Source: Microcaldota archaeon (GTDB lineage Archaea > Micrarchaeota > Micrarchaeia > Micrarchaeales > CABMGC01). Taken from it: a stretch of DNA of 33,563 nt. The position numbers and the translations under genes were made by a program. Position 1 is the stretch's first letter. Every line of letters begins with the position of its first letter. This document shows positions 1 to 7,809 of this stretch, piece by piece. The stretch is taken from assembly GCA_021797995.1 (NCBI GenBank), contig JAJZYR010000009.1, positions 1 to 33,563 of the forward strand, given 5' to 3'. The notes beneath the pieces are model-generated. The model saw only the letters and a program-made list of their open reading frames with translations, was not told where the DNA came from and did not search any database.

Positions 1-2
1 AT

Positions 3-140
3 ATAAACGCAAGTATAAACGTACTCAATAGAGCTACTACCGAAGGACATTCGGGAAGTCAAGCCTGTGGAGACGACATAAGACCTTCCGCAAGGAAGGC
101 AGTTGCCGAAGAAGCAGGAACTACACGGGTGGCATCATGA
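3..140 (+). pseudogene. tnpB: TnpB (IS200/IS605-type RNA-guided nuclease), C-terminal end, cut by window edge
   Basis: An open frame enters from the left edge and stops at TGA 138-140. It reads NASINVLNRAT, then ACGDDIRPS and AEEAGTTRVAS. The N-A-x-I-N-x-L-N segment is the conserved end of the TnpB nuclease domain, and the A-C-G-D and E-E-A-G-T pieces are the usual tail of archaeal TnpB proteins. TnpB is the RNA-guided nuclease carried by IS200/IS605 and IS607 elements. Only about 45 residues lie in the window, so whether the full gene is intact cannot be judged; the part seen carries no stop or frameshift. The gene runs straight into the right-end hairpins that follow, as expected for this family. 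Confidence 0.85.
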
Positions 141-197
141 CGACCAATCATAGCCACCCTGGAAGCTCCCAACCTTTCAATTGGGAGAGGAGGTCAC
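127..197 (+). mobile_element. Right end of IS200/IS605-type element with omega-RNA-like hairpins
   Basis: Two hairpins follow each other. GGGTGGC (127-133) pairs with GCCACCC (153-159) across the tnpB stop codon. CTCCCAA (166-172) pairs with TTGGGAG (181-187). The sequence then reads GAGGAGGTCAC, ending near 197. Overlap of the end of tnpB with a structured right end is the known layout of TnpB elements, where this stretch also encodes the guide (omega) RNA scaffold. The exact boundary is inferred from the GTCAC end, which recurs at 16980-16984. The guide would be the bases just downstream of about 197. Confidence 0.7.
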
Positions 198-279
198 AAA
201 ACCTTCCTATGTTTTCTTGCATGGGCATCGCACAAGAACCTTTTTAATTCCTTTCAAAGCAAGTATGTCTGTGAATTGA

Positions 280-996
280 TTGGACTTAAGCAACGGTCAG
301 AGGCTCGGCTTCATAGGAAGTGCAATAATACTCCTGAGCCTGATTGTCTCTATTGTGATAGGCATATGGGCAACCATAGTCCTGATCTCAGTGGCATATC
401 CGCAGGTGGTCGCGTCGAATGGCATTACCAACGCCACGGCGAATGCCACGCAGATATCGCAGGAGCTAAACGTGGCCGAGCTGGGCTTGGAGAACCAGTT
501 GCTCCTCCCGATAAGCGCGGATATAATCGTCGAGATTGTCGGGATTATAGTGCTGGGCATGGCCTTTGTGGCGCTGGGGAGGAAGTATGGCATTGAAAAG
601 ATGTCGAGGTACGGCTACTATGGCGCAATCGCCATTGTGGTCGGCTTGGCACTCCAGTTCACGAGCCTGGCAGTCCTCGGCATTGTCGCATATATCCTCG
701 GCATACTTGGGTTCGTGTTTTACATGCTCTCCTTTAAGGAGCTTGCTTCTGCATCTGGCATCAGGAACTTCAGGTATTACGGATACGGCCTTGTCGTAGG
801 CGCTGCCCTGCAGCTCCTTGCGCCAATCGGGACAGTGGTATTCATCATAGTGTTTGCGCTCATCGTGCTCGCCTTCAGGAAGCTCAGGGATACGGAGCCG
901 CTGCCGACCCCGTTTGACCAGGGAGCCTTGATAATAAAGAAGGGAAGCGGCGGAGGCGCAACCGCAAGGAAGGGCGCGAAAAAGAGGCAGGGATAG
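280..996 (+). CDS. DUF996-like multi-pass membrane protein
   Basis: A 238-residue hydrophobic protein with about five membrane segments (roughly residues 8-38, 73-97, 108-130, 132-152 and 170-200) and a basic Gly/Lys/Arg tail. The opening MDLSNGQRLGFIGSAI and the helix pattern resemble archaeal DUF996 proteins, whose function is unknown. The start is odd: the first usable codon is TTG at 280, directly after an in-frame TGA. Just upstream, ATG TCT GTG AAT at 265-276 runs into that stop, so an ancestral ATG start could have been lost by a small frameshift. The IS right end lies only 80 bases upstream, and a TATA-like stretch (241-249) sits between them. It is followed after 8 bases by the small basic gene. 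Confidence 0.7.
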   Translation: MDLSNGQRLGFIGSAIILLSLIVSIVIGIWATIVLISVAYPQVVASNGITNATANATQISQELNVAELGLENQLLLPISADIIVEIVGIIVLGMAFVALGRKYGIEKMSRYGYYGAIAIVVGLALQFTSLAVLGIVAYILGILGFVFYMLSFKELASASGIRNFRYYGYGLVVGAALQLLAPIGTVVFIIVFALIVLAFRKLRDTEPLPTPFDQGALIIKKGSGGGATARKGAKKRQG

Positions 997-1004
997 GTGT
1001 CTTT

Positions 1005-1133
1005 ATGCAGAGATCAGTAAGCAAGAAGAAAAGGTGGGTAGGAAAAAGATACAGGAAGATAACGAAAATAGCAAAGCTCAGAAAGGTCGCGCGCAAAAGG
1101 ATGCACCTTCACAGGAAGCGCAGAAGGCAGTAG
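1005..1133 (+). CDS. 42-residue highly basic protein
   Basis: ATG at 1005 opens a 42-codon frame ending at TAG 1131-1133. The protein begins MQRSVSKKKRWVGKRYRK and ends MHLHRKRRRQ; over half of its residues are Lys, Arg or His and it has no acidic residue. It has an excellent ribosome binding site, AGGTG followed by 5 bases and ATG, the same arrangement seen before aspS. It starts 8 bases after the upstream membrane gene and is probably cotranscribed. Size and charge recall tiny ribosomal proteins such as L39e or L41e, but I see no clear match to either, so a role in RNA or ribosome binding is only a guess. It could also be a free-standing nucleic-acid-binding peptide. Confidence 0.6.
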   Translation: MQRSVSKKKRWVGKRYRKITKIAKLRKVARKRMHLHRKRRRQ

Positions 1134-1248
1134 CTGCAAGTGTGTCGCTGGCAAGGTCTGATCCGTTCTGGCGGCAGCAGCTGCACGCCATATGACAACC
1201 AGATTTCTAACCCTCTTATCGTTGCGCATCCCTTGCCAGGATTGCCTG

Positions 1249-1836
1249 CTACAGTACGTCTATGTACATGCGGTCGTTGAACTCGTATGCCGTTGCCTCG
1301 CCTTCCTCGCTTATCCCAAGGCTCTTCAGCAGGATCTCCTTTGTATCGTACCTGTTTATCCCTTTCTCCATGTCTATCGCAATTATCTTACCGCCGAATT
1401 CCGAGTATACGGCAAACGACCTTCGGCTGTCGCTTACCGCTATTATCACCTTTGTCGATGGATTGCCTAGCGCGATCAGCAGACTGCATAGCAGGACGGA
1501 CTTGTCGAATATGTCCCCGGCGCCGTAGGATATCGTCTGGCTCGGCCTGAGCCAGAATTGTATAGGTAGCGTCACTCCAGCTATGGAGTCCCTTACATAC
1601 TCATATGCGAGCTGGGCCGCGTCGGGGAAGTTCTCCTCGTAGTCGTACTCCTGGAACTTCGAAGCAATCGAGCCGGCGATGGCCTTTACCGAACCGTCCT
1701 CCGGGGTCACCAGCTTGGGGAGCTCTGCGACGTAGAGGTTCTCCTGCTCCTCTATATACTCCTTATACTTCATTATTATCTCTAGATACAGACTGTTGTA
1801 CTTTTTCAGAATCTCGGATGATTCGTCCATGCGCAT
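1249..1836 (-). CDS. Transglutaminase-like protein lacking the catalytic Cys and His
   Basis: The 195-residue protein has an N-terminal helical, acidic part and a C-terminal half resembling archaeal transglutaminase-like (papain-fold) domains: YGAGDIFDKSVLLCSLLIALG-like at 104-124, where active members have G-D-C-x-D, and GGKIIAIDMEKG at 148-159, where they have the catalytic Asp region. Here the Cys position is Ile109 and the His position falls on Ser140/Phe141; Asp154 remains. It is therefore probably catalytically dead and may act as a binding protein. No signal peptide or membrane helix is visible. Family assignment rests on pattern only and is moderately sure. A second ATG follows two codons after the first. 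It is convergent with the small basic gene, 115 bases away. Confidence 0.55.
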   Translation of the reverse strand: MRMDESSEILKKYNSLYLEIIMKYKEYIEEQENLYVAELPKLVTPEDGSVKAIAGSIASKFQEYDYEENFPDAAQLAYEYVRDSIAGVTLPIQFWLRPSQTISYGAGDIFDKSVLLCSLLIALGNPSTKVIIAVSDSRRSFAVYSEFGGKIIAIDMEKGINRYDTKEILLKSLGISEEGEATAYEFNDRMYIDVL

Positions 1837-1936
1837 CCTTATATTGATATACGGGGCAAAAAGGATAATAGGCTATTGGTTTTAGTAGATAGGGCCGACA
1901 CGCCATGCTTCCGCCATTCAGGCGTGCTGATAAATG

Positions 1937-1971
1937 ATTCGGCACGCAAGCCCACCCATTTCAATGGTTGG
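1937..1971. repeat. Imperfect hairpin across the Nudix stop codon
   Basis: CCA-C-CCATT, TC, AATGG-T-TGG forms an imperfect stem around 1952-1971, covering the stop codon of the minus-strand Nudix gene (TCA at 1961-1963). It may act as a transcription terminator of that gene. The preceding bases and shape also resemble a decayed IS200/IS605 right end, but no tnpB remnant is recognisable, so the origin is left open. Confidence 0.3.
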
Positions 1972-2470
1972 CTAACTTGTACCATTCGAAGAGTTTAAGG
2001 AATGTAGGTACGAACTTCTCCCCGTGCGTTATCTTCTCATCTATCTCTTCTATGGTGTATCTCTTCTGGGACGCCGCATCCTCGTGCAGCTTTGGCTTCT
2101 TATCCGAGTGCGTGATGAAGAGCCTTACGAATTCGTTGCCGGTTGAAGGGCTGGCCGGAAGGTCGTATACGGGCTTCAGCTCAAGGCCTTCTATCCCAAG
2201 CTCCTCAAGAGCCTCCCTCTGCGCCCCCTGCTCGTAGGTCTCACCCTTCCTCACGTGGCCGGCCGCAGACGAGTCGTAGTATCCGGGGTTCGTGTCAACG
2301 GTTTGACCTCTCCTCTCTATCCAAAGCCTTCCTGCCGAGTCGAACATGAAGATGTGCGCGGCGCGGTGCAGCTTGCCTGTCTTGTGTATACCCTTCCTAG
2401 GCGCTTCTCCTATCACATTATTACTTTCATCTACTACGTCCACCATTTCAACTGTCTCATTTGTTTCCAT
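1961..2470 (-). CDS. Nudix hydrolase (YfcD/IPP-isomerase-like subfamily)
   Basis: A 169-residue protein with a complete Nudix box from Gly71 to Ile93: GHVRKGE, then seven residues, then REALEELGI, matching G-x5-E-x7-R-E-x-x-E-E-x-G-h. The segment HKTGKLHRAAHIF (29-41) is typical of the type-1 isopentenyl diphosphate isomerase and YfcD group. Nudix enzymes use Mg2+ to cleave nucleoside diphosphates linked to another moiety. The isomerase Cys of true IDI is missing (GYYDSSAAGH where IDI has N-x-C-C-x-H), so hydrolase rather than isomerase activity is expected; the substrate is unknown. ATG at 2470 fits the family's N-terminus. It is transcribed away from the tRNA-Tyr promoter region, in the same direction as the tRNA. 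Confidence 0.85.
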   Translation of the reverse strand: METNETVEMVDVVDESNNVIGEAPRKGIHKTGKLHRAAHIFMFDSAGRLWIERRGQTVDTNPGYYDSSAAGHVRKGETYEQGAQREALEELGIEGLELKPVYDLPASPSTGNEFVRLFITHSDKKPKLHEDAASQKRYTIEEIDEKITHGEKFVPTFLKLFEWYKLANH

Positions 2471-2563
2471 TCATATCACTAATAATGATAACTCATAAGA
2501 TATGGAAATATGCATTAACAATGGGTGTGTGGAATGAATACGCTTGTCATCTGAAACGTGATT

Positions 2564-2667
2564 TCCCGTTGGTGTGAGTCGAACACACAACCTGTCGGTT
2601 TCTTCTCAGATTCTTCCAAGAAGCAATCAAGCTACAGCCGACCGCTCTGCCATTGAGCTACAACGGG
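2564..2667 (-). tRNA. tRNA-Tyr (GTA) with canonical 37/38 intron
   Basis: Read on the minus strand: acceptor CCCGTTG pairs with CAACGGG, D-arm GCTC/GAGC, anticodon stem GTCGG/CCGAC, T-arm GTGTG-TTCGACT-CACAC, discriminator A, and no encoded CCA. The anticodon loop is CTGTAG plus A after removing a 32-base insert, giving GTA, and C1-G72 is the archaeal Tyr identity pair. The mature length would be 72. The insert sits at the usual archaeal position, between 37 and 38. A TATA-like ATAAATAATA is seen upstream on the minus strand (about 2674-2684). Confidence 0.93.
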
Positions 2668-2697
2668 ATTGTGGATATTATTTATGTTAGTAACAGT

Positions 2698-2707
2698 ATT
2701 TATATAT
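2698..2707 (+). promoter_or_regulatory. TATA box for the AAA+ ATPase gene (leaderless)
   Basis: TTTATATAT is centred about 26 bases before ATG 2728. That distance puts the transcription start at or next to the start codon, so the mRNA is probably leaderless; there is no ribosome binding site in the A-rich gap. Confidence 0.6.
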
Positions 2708-2727
2708 TCCATATCCAATAAAAAAAC

Positions 2728-5526
2728 ATGTCTGAAAAAGCCGGGGCGAGAGGGGATAAGGGTCAAAAAAAAAGCGCCTCTAGGTTAAACTTCGAATTCA
2801 AGAAGCATGCAAAGGAGCCTGCCATGGCGAAGAGGCCATACAGGCTCACCGTGCCGTTGGCATTCTATTGGGTCAAGGACATCGTGCGGCAGCTCTTCAG
2901 GCACAAGAACTTTCCAGACTCTGTCGCAGTCTCCCTGGCAATGATAAGCGTCGCAATAGCCTTCCCGTCCCTGCCTGTGCCCATCCTGCTGGTGCTGGTC
3001 ATCATGGGCATAGTGCTCACTATGCTGAATCCCCTCCTGGGGCTAATGGTCCTTCTCTTCAGCACCCTGCCGATGTTCATATATCAGGCCCCGCTTCTGG
3101 GATGGATGTCGACAATCCTTGTAAGTGCCGCGCTCTTCCTGGGTTACAGGCACTACAGGACGATAACGTTCATATACGTGATGGCCATGCTCCCGCTCTC
3201 GGTCATGGGGTCATTTCTGGAGATACCGGGATTCATCCTCGGAACGCTCTTCATAGGCTTTAAGAGATCCGTGGTCTCTGCGGTGGCAATAATATTCATC
3301 GTTGCAGTCTTCTCGGGTCTTACCGGGATACAGGATACGGGTCCCATAGTATACAATGCCGCTGCGGCGCATCTTGCGCTCGGAAACAGCCCCGCAGTGC
3401 AGTACCTTACGCCGTCAAAGCCGGCGCTTACGCTTTCCAATGCCGGAAGCGGCTTCGCCGAGGCAATCGGGACCATGTTCAGCTACCAAGTCTCCCAGTA
3501 TATACTCGCGTCGGCGGGGCTGGCTGCCAGCGTGATAGGCAGCCAGTTTGAGCTCATAGGCATGCAGGTTGTAGTTTGGCTGCTTGCCGTGTTCGCGATA
3601 AGCAACTATGCTGTAAAGCGCAGGTCTGCGTACAAGGGCGCCGAATCCAGCCTCTTCGGCATCCTCATACCTGTGGCATACGCCCTGCTTTCCTACGCCG
3701 CTGGCTTGCAAATAAATCCGTACGTGCTCGTGAGCTTTGCCATCGCCCCCCTGACATACTTCGCCCTGGAATACAACGGCATAGACCTTGTGAGGACCCT
3801 CGACGTTGTAAAGAGAGACTTCCTCGGCAAGTTCTCCGACAGCGTGGAGGAGCTGACAAGCGGCGCAAAGGAGACCCTCGACGACGTAGCGAATTATGCG
3901 CATACCAAGGATGAGCTGAGGGATGCTATCCTAGCACCGATGGAGCACAGGGAGATAGCCGGCGCGTACAACGTCAAGCCGGCGAGGGGAATACTGCTCT
4001 TCGGTCCTCCGGGCACCGGAAAGACCCTAATCATGAGGGCGCTCTCGAACGAGATACGCGGCAGGTTCTTTTATGTGAAGTCTTCATCGCTAATAAGCCC
4101 CTATCAGGGGGAAAGCTCAAACAAGCTATCGCAGATATTCCTCATGGCAAGAAAGCACACTCCGGCAATACTCTTCTTCGACGAGATTGACGGCCTGGCA
4201 AGCAGCAGGGAGCTCAAGGAGAGCGATGAGGCAAGGCAGCTGCTCTCGGTGCTCCTGGGCGAGATGGACGGCTTCCAGAAGATGGAGGGCGTGGTGATAG
4301 TCGGCTCGACGAACATGCCGAACCTGCTCGATCCCGGAATAACGCGCCCCGGGAGGTTCGACAAGATAATCTACATGAAGCTGCCTGACGAGAATGGCAG
4401 GGCTGAGATATTCAGGCTCTATCTGAAGAAGCTCCCCACTGGCAGCGACGTCGATTTCGCAAAGCTCGCCAAGCTCTCCAACAGGTACTCCGGGGCCGAC
4501 ATAAAGAACGTCTGCGATGAGGTCGCAAGGTCGGTCTCTGAGGACGCGATAAAGACAAGGAAGGTGCTTGAGATCACAATGGGTGACATAGTCCCTATAA
4601 TACGGCAGACAAAGCCGTCTACGACGCTCTCCCAGCTTGAGATGTACGCGACCTTCCAGATGGACTACGAGCGCAGGATGCATCCCGAGAAGGTTGAGGA
4701 GTCAGCAAAAGGGATCACCATTGACGACGTGGTCGGGCTCGGCAACGCAAAGAAGGCCGTATATGAGGCAATCGAGATACCGATGCTGCATCCTGATCTT
4801 GTCAGGAAGTACGATGTAGCCGACATAAAAGGGATACTGCTCTTTGGCCCCCCGGGAGTGGGAAAGACGATGCTCATGCGCGCCGTGGCCTCGGAGATAA
4901 GCGACGTGAGGGTGCTCACGCTGTCCGGCGCAGAGGTAAGCAAGTACGGCATCGAGAAGGCAATGCTCACAATCAAGCAGGTCTTTGACCGGGCGAGGGA
5001 GAACGAGCCTGCCGTGATATTCATAGACGAGATAGACTCCCTGCTGCCGTCGCGCTCGCAGACAGGCACGCTCGGCGCCGGCATAACGAGCGAATTCCTC
5101 CAGCAGATGGACGGGATAAAGGAGCTTGGAAACATTGTAGTAGTGGGTGCAACAAACAAGCCCGACGACCTCGATCCGGCACTGCTGCGCGGAGGGAGAT
5201 TCGACAAGCTCATCTTCGTAGGCCCTCCGGAAAAGGAAGCGAGGGCCGAACTCTTCAGGAGGAATCTTGCAAAGGCCCCGTGCGCCGATGACATCGACTA
5301 TAACAGGCTTGCCGAGGTGACCAGCGGGTATACCGGAGCCGACATCGCAAACATGTGCAGGCAGATAAAGCTCAATGCGATGGAGAGAAGCATAAGCAAG
5401 GAAGGGGGCAAGGCGGAGATAACCATGGAGGAGGCGATGGGGCAGATAAACGCCACACGGCCTTCGGCTCCTGCCCTCTCCCTGAGCAATTATCTAAACT
5501 TCCTTTCCAGGTATGGACGAAATTGA
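2728..5526 (+). CDS. Membrane-anchored tandem AAA+ ATPase (Cdc48/VAT-like D1-D2)
   Basis: 932 residues. After a basic N-terminus (1-60) comes a hydrophobic region of about nine predicted membrane helices (about 64-352) in place of the Cdc48 N-domain. Two AAA+ modules follow. AAA1 has Walker A GPPGTGKT at 426-433, Walker B FFDEIDG near 485 and RPGRFDK. AAA2 has GPPGVGKT at 707-714, IFIDEIDSLLPSR near 767 and RGGRFDK. Both modules look fully active. There is no HExxH, so it is not an FtsH-type protease. It presumably forms a hexamer that pulls substrates at the cytoplasmic face of the membrane, possibly to remodel or extract membrane proteins for the proteasome; this role is inferred. The gene is leaderless and overlaps or nearly abuts the NuoM-like gene downstream. 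Confidence 0.9.
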   Translation: MSEKAGARGDKGQKKSASRLNFEFKKHAKEPAMAKRPYRLTVPLAFYWVKDIVRQLFRHKNFPDSVAVSLAMISVAIAFPSLPVPILLVLVIMGIVLTMLNPLLGLMVLLFSTLPMFIYQAPLLGWMSTILVSAALFLGYRHYRTITFIYVMAMLPLSVMGSFLEIPGFILGTLFIGFKRSVVSAVAIIFIVAVFSGLTGIQDTGPIVYNAAAAHLALGNSPAVQYLTPSKPALTLSNAGSGFAEAIGTMFSYQVSQYILASAGLAASVIGSQFELIGMQVVVWLLAVFAISNYAVKRRSAYKGAESSLFGILIPVAYALLSYAAGLQINPYVLVSFAIAPLTYFALEYNGIDLVRTLDVVKRDFLGKFSDSVEELTSGAKETLDDVANYAHTKDELRDAILAPMEHREIAGAYNVKPARGILLFGPPGTGKTLIMRALSNEIRGRFFYVKSSSLISPYQGESSNKLSQIFLMARKHTPAILFFDEIDGLASSRELKESDEARQLLSVLLGEMDGFQKMEGVVIVGSTNMPNLLDPGITRPGRFDKIIYMKLPDENGRAEIFRLYLKKLPTGSDVDFAKLAKLSNRYSGADIKNVCDEVARSVSEDAIKTRKVLEITMGDIVPIIRQTKPSTTLSQLEMYATFQMDYERRMHPEKVEESAKGITIDDVVGLGNAKKAVYEAIEIPMLHPDLVRKYDVADIKGILLFGPPGVGKTMLMRAVASEISDVRVLTLSGAEVSKYGIEKAMLTIKQVFDRARENEPAVIFIDEIDSLLPSRSQTGTLGAGITSEFLQQMDGIKELGNIVVVGATNKPDDLDPALLRGGRFDKLIFVGPPEKEARAELFRRNLAKAPCADDIDYNRLAEVTSGYTGADIANMCRQIKLNAMERSISKEGGKAEITMEEAMGQINATRPSAPALSLSNYLNFLSRYGRN

Positions 5527-5545
5527 AGAAAAACTGCGTGATATT

Positions 5546-6955
5546 ATGATACTACTTCCCCTCCTGGTCCTCTTGCCGTTCCTTGCGGCAGCGGTCTCGT
5601 TCCTTGCCGGGAAGAGGCTTTCAGGCTACGTCTCCGTGGCGTTCTCCAGTGCCGTTCTTATGCTTACCCTCCTTGCGGTGTACCTTGCAGCCCAGGGCGG
5701 CCTGAATTCCATGGCATTCAGTGCGTCCTATATCCCGTCGCTCAACCTCTCCTTCCATCTCCAGCTGACCCAGCTCTCGTTAATACTCGTAGTAATGACG
5801 TCCATCGTCTTCTTTGCCGCCTCCCTGGCTGGCGTGTACTTCATAAAGGCATCGAGGCTCTACAACATAATATTCCTCGCTGCCGAAGGCGCATCCCTGG
5901 GCGTCTTCCTCTCGGCAAACCTGCTCTTCCTCTACGTCTTCTGGGAGGTTGCCGAGATAATGATGTTCTTCATAATCTTCATATTCGGGGGATACGACAG
6001 GAAATATGCCGCTATAAAGTTCATAATCTACTCCCTGCTCTCAAGCATGCTCCTCCTCGTCGCGATACTGGTGCTCTATACGGCAGCTACGCCGCACACG
6101 TTCAATATAGGCGCGCTCGCAGGCCTTGCCTCCCAGATCCCACAGCAGGTGCAGCTGCTCGTTGTCGTGCTGCTCACCGTGGCATTCATGATAAAGATAC
6201 CCGTATTCCCGTTCCATACATGGCTTCCTGATGCGCACACAGAGGCTCCGACCACAGGGAGCATGATCCTCGCCGGCGTGCTCCTCAAATTCGGCGGCTA
6301 TGGCCTGCTGCTGATGTTCCTTATGCTGCCCCTGTCGCACGCCTATACGCTTTACATGGCCCTCCTCTTCGGGTTCTCAGCAGTCTATTCGGCGCTGGTG
6401 ACGCTGAAGCAGACCAACATGAAGCGCCTGATCGCGTACACCAGCATAACGGACATGGGCATCATATCCGTCGGCATAGCGGCGTCGAATCTCTTCGGCA
6501 CCTCAGGCGCGCTGTATGGCATGATGGGCCATGCGCTTGCCATCTCCCTTCTCTTCCTGATAGCCGGGATTGTCGACGAGGCTTACGGAACCCTGGAGAT
6601 AGGCAACCTAAAGCGCATAATAGCGCAGTTCCCAGCGCTTGCCTACCTGTTCATCGCCGGCGTCTTCGCCGCCCTGGGCCTTCCGCTTACGGCCGGATTC
6701 ATAGGCGACCTGCTGATATTCATAGGCTCGTTCAAGGCCTTCGGCCTCCTGGGGGTAGCCCCGCTCGCCGGCCTGTTCATCGCAGGCGCGGCGCTTTTCT
6801 GGACCGTGGAGCGCGTCTTCCTTGGCGCATCAGAGCCAACCGTGCCGTATGGGTCCGTGGGAAGGGGCATTATTCTCCAGGGTGCAGTCCTCCTTGCGGC
6901 GAGCATAGCGTTGGGAGTACTCCCCTTCCTTCTCCTAGGCATATCCAGGCTCTGA
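5546..6955 (+). CDS. nuoM: NuoM-like proton-translocating subunit (complex I / Mrp antiporter family)
   Basis: A very hydrophobic protein with about 14 membrane helices. The family core reads FPFHTWLPDAHTEAPTTGSM followed by ILAGVLLKFGGYG, as in complex I subunit M. Other hallmarks are the helix-5 Glu in FWEVAEIMMFF, Lys in MIKIPVFPF, Lys in LLKFGGYG, and MKRLIAYTSITDMGI. These residues form the antiporter-like proton channel. I chose ATG 5546 because GTGAT sits 3 bases upstream, a spacing repeated at the adenosine-kinase gene; an upstream in-frame ATG at 5513 overlaps the AAA gene and lacks a site. No other Nuo, Mrp or hydrogenase gene is in the window, so its partner complex is not known here. 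Confidence 0.88.
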   Translation: MILLPLLVLLPFLAAAVSFLAGKRLSGYVSVAFSSAVLMLTLLAVYLAAQGGLNSMAFSASYIPSLNLSFHLQLTQLSLILVVMTSIVFFAASLAGVYFIKASRLYNIIFLAAEGASLGVFLSANLLFLYVFWEVAEIMMFFIIFIFGGYDRKYAAIKFIIYSLLSSMLLLVAILVLYTAATPHTFNIGALAGLASQIPQQVQLLVVVLLTVAFMIKIPVFPFHTWLPDAHTEAPTTGSMILAGVLLKFGGYGLLLMFLMLPLSHAYTLYMALLFGFSAVYSALVTLKQTNMKRLIAYTSITDMGIISVGIAASNLFGTSGALYGMMGHALAISLLFLIAGIVDEAYGTLEIGNLKRIIAQFPALAYLFIAGVFAALGLPLTAGFIGDLLIFIGSFKAFGLLGVAPLAGLFIAGAALFWTVERVFLGASEPTVPYGSVGRGIILQGAVLLAASIALGVLPFLLLGISRL

Positions 6956-7117
6956 GTGCTGCAGGAGGACAAGCCCACTCGCGGCAGGTTCCGCTGCTTT
7001 CCATCCCCATTCAAGGCGCGATGCAGCGACCTACCGCGCAGTTGTGCCACCGTTCGGCGCAGGGCGAAGGCGCCCAGAGGCCGCGCCCGGCATTCCCGTA
7101 CTGCAGCGCCGCATGCG

Positions 7118-7714
7118 TCAGGATTTGACTATCCTTGAGAGTATCTCGTAGCTCCTCAGCGCATCCTCCCTCATCACCACGAGGATTGTCTCCGTATAAA
7201 CCGATATGAGCTCAATCACGTTTATGTTCTGCTCAGCGAGCAGCGATGCAAGGAATGCGATGACCCCAGAGGTTCCTTCAAGCTTCTCCTCGGAGTATAT
7301 GATGAGCGCAGAGCAGTTGTCCCTTGACCTGACTATGCTCTCCTTTGCCCTCTTCCCCAGCCTCTGCATCACGTTCTTCCTCGTAAGGTAGACGTAGTAC
7401 TCGTCCATCTTCACCTTTGCGTCGTTCTCTATGCCGAGCTCCTCTTCCGAGACTATCACATGGACCCCGTCCAGCAGCGCGATCCTGTTTTCCTTCAGCA
7501 CCCCAAGCGCCCTTGCCTCTATGCTGCCCTTTACCGTGTCGATGTGCTCGGCATACCTCCTTATTGCGGCCTTGATCGCCTGGTAATTCTTAATCCCGAG
7601 CTCCTTCTGCACCACCCTGGCAAGCGCACTGAAGTTCACCACCCCGTTCTCCAGCGCCTCCATCGTGTAAGGCTTGTTCTTCAGGTACGTCCTTACGACA
7701 TCGGATACGGTCAT
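7118..7714 (-). CDS. ACT-domain regulatory protein
   Basis: 198 residues. The C-terminal part (about 135-195) reads LEGTSGVIAFLASLLAEQN, then VIELISVYTETILVVMREDA, the beta-alpha-beta pattern of an aspartokinase-type ACT domain that binds small ligands such as amino acids. The N-terminal 60 residues (TVSDVVRTYLKNKPYTMEAL) look helical and resemble a winged-helix or SAM-like module. The protein is probably a ligand-responsive regulator conserved among archaea; target and ligand are unknown. It ends 160 bases from the convergent nuoM gene and is divergent from the arginine cluster, so control of that cluster is possible but unproven. Confidence 0.75.
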   Translation of the reverse strand: MTVSDVVRTYLKNKPYTMEALENGVVNFSALARVVQKELGIKNYQAIKAAIRRYAEHIDTVKGSIEARALGVLKENRIALLDGVHVIVSEEELGIENDAKVKMDEYYVYLTRKNVMQRLGKRAKESIVRSRDNCSALIIYSEEKLEGTSGVIAFLASLLAEQNINVIELISVYTETILVVMREDALRSYEILSRIVKS

Positions 7715-7809
7715 GCGGCCATCTGTTCCATATGATACATTTCTATCCTATTTGTCATTAAAAGGCACAGAAGATTAATAAGGATATCACGTCCCATCTC
7801 GGTAAGAGC

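Noticed and set aside
1937-1971. A fourth IS200/IS605 right end
   Set aside because: The hairpin is imperfect, lies on a coding end, and lacks the G-rich GTCAC ending and any tnpB trace.
1961-2470. Type 1 isopentenyl diphosphate isomerase
   Set aside because: The catalytic Cys of the isomerase is absent; the Nudix box alone supports a hydrolase.
2728-5526. FtsH protease
   Set aside because: There are two AAA+ modules and no HExxH metalloprotease site.
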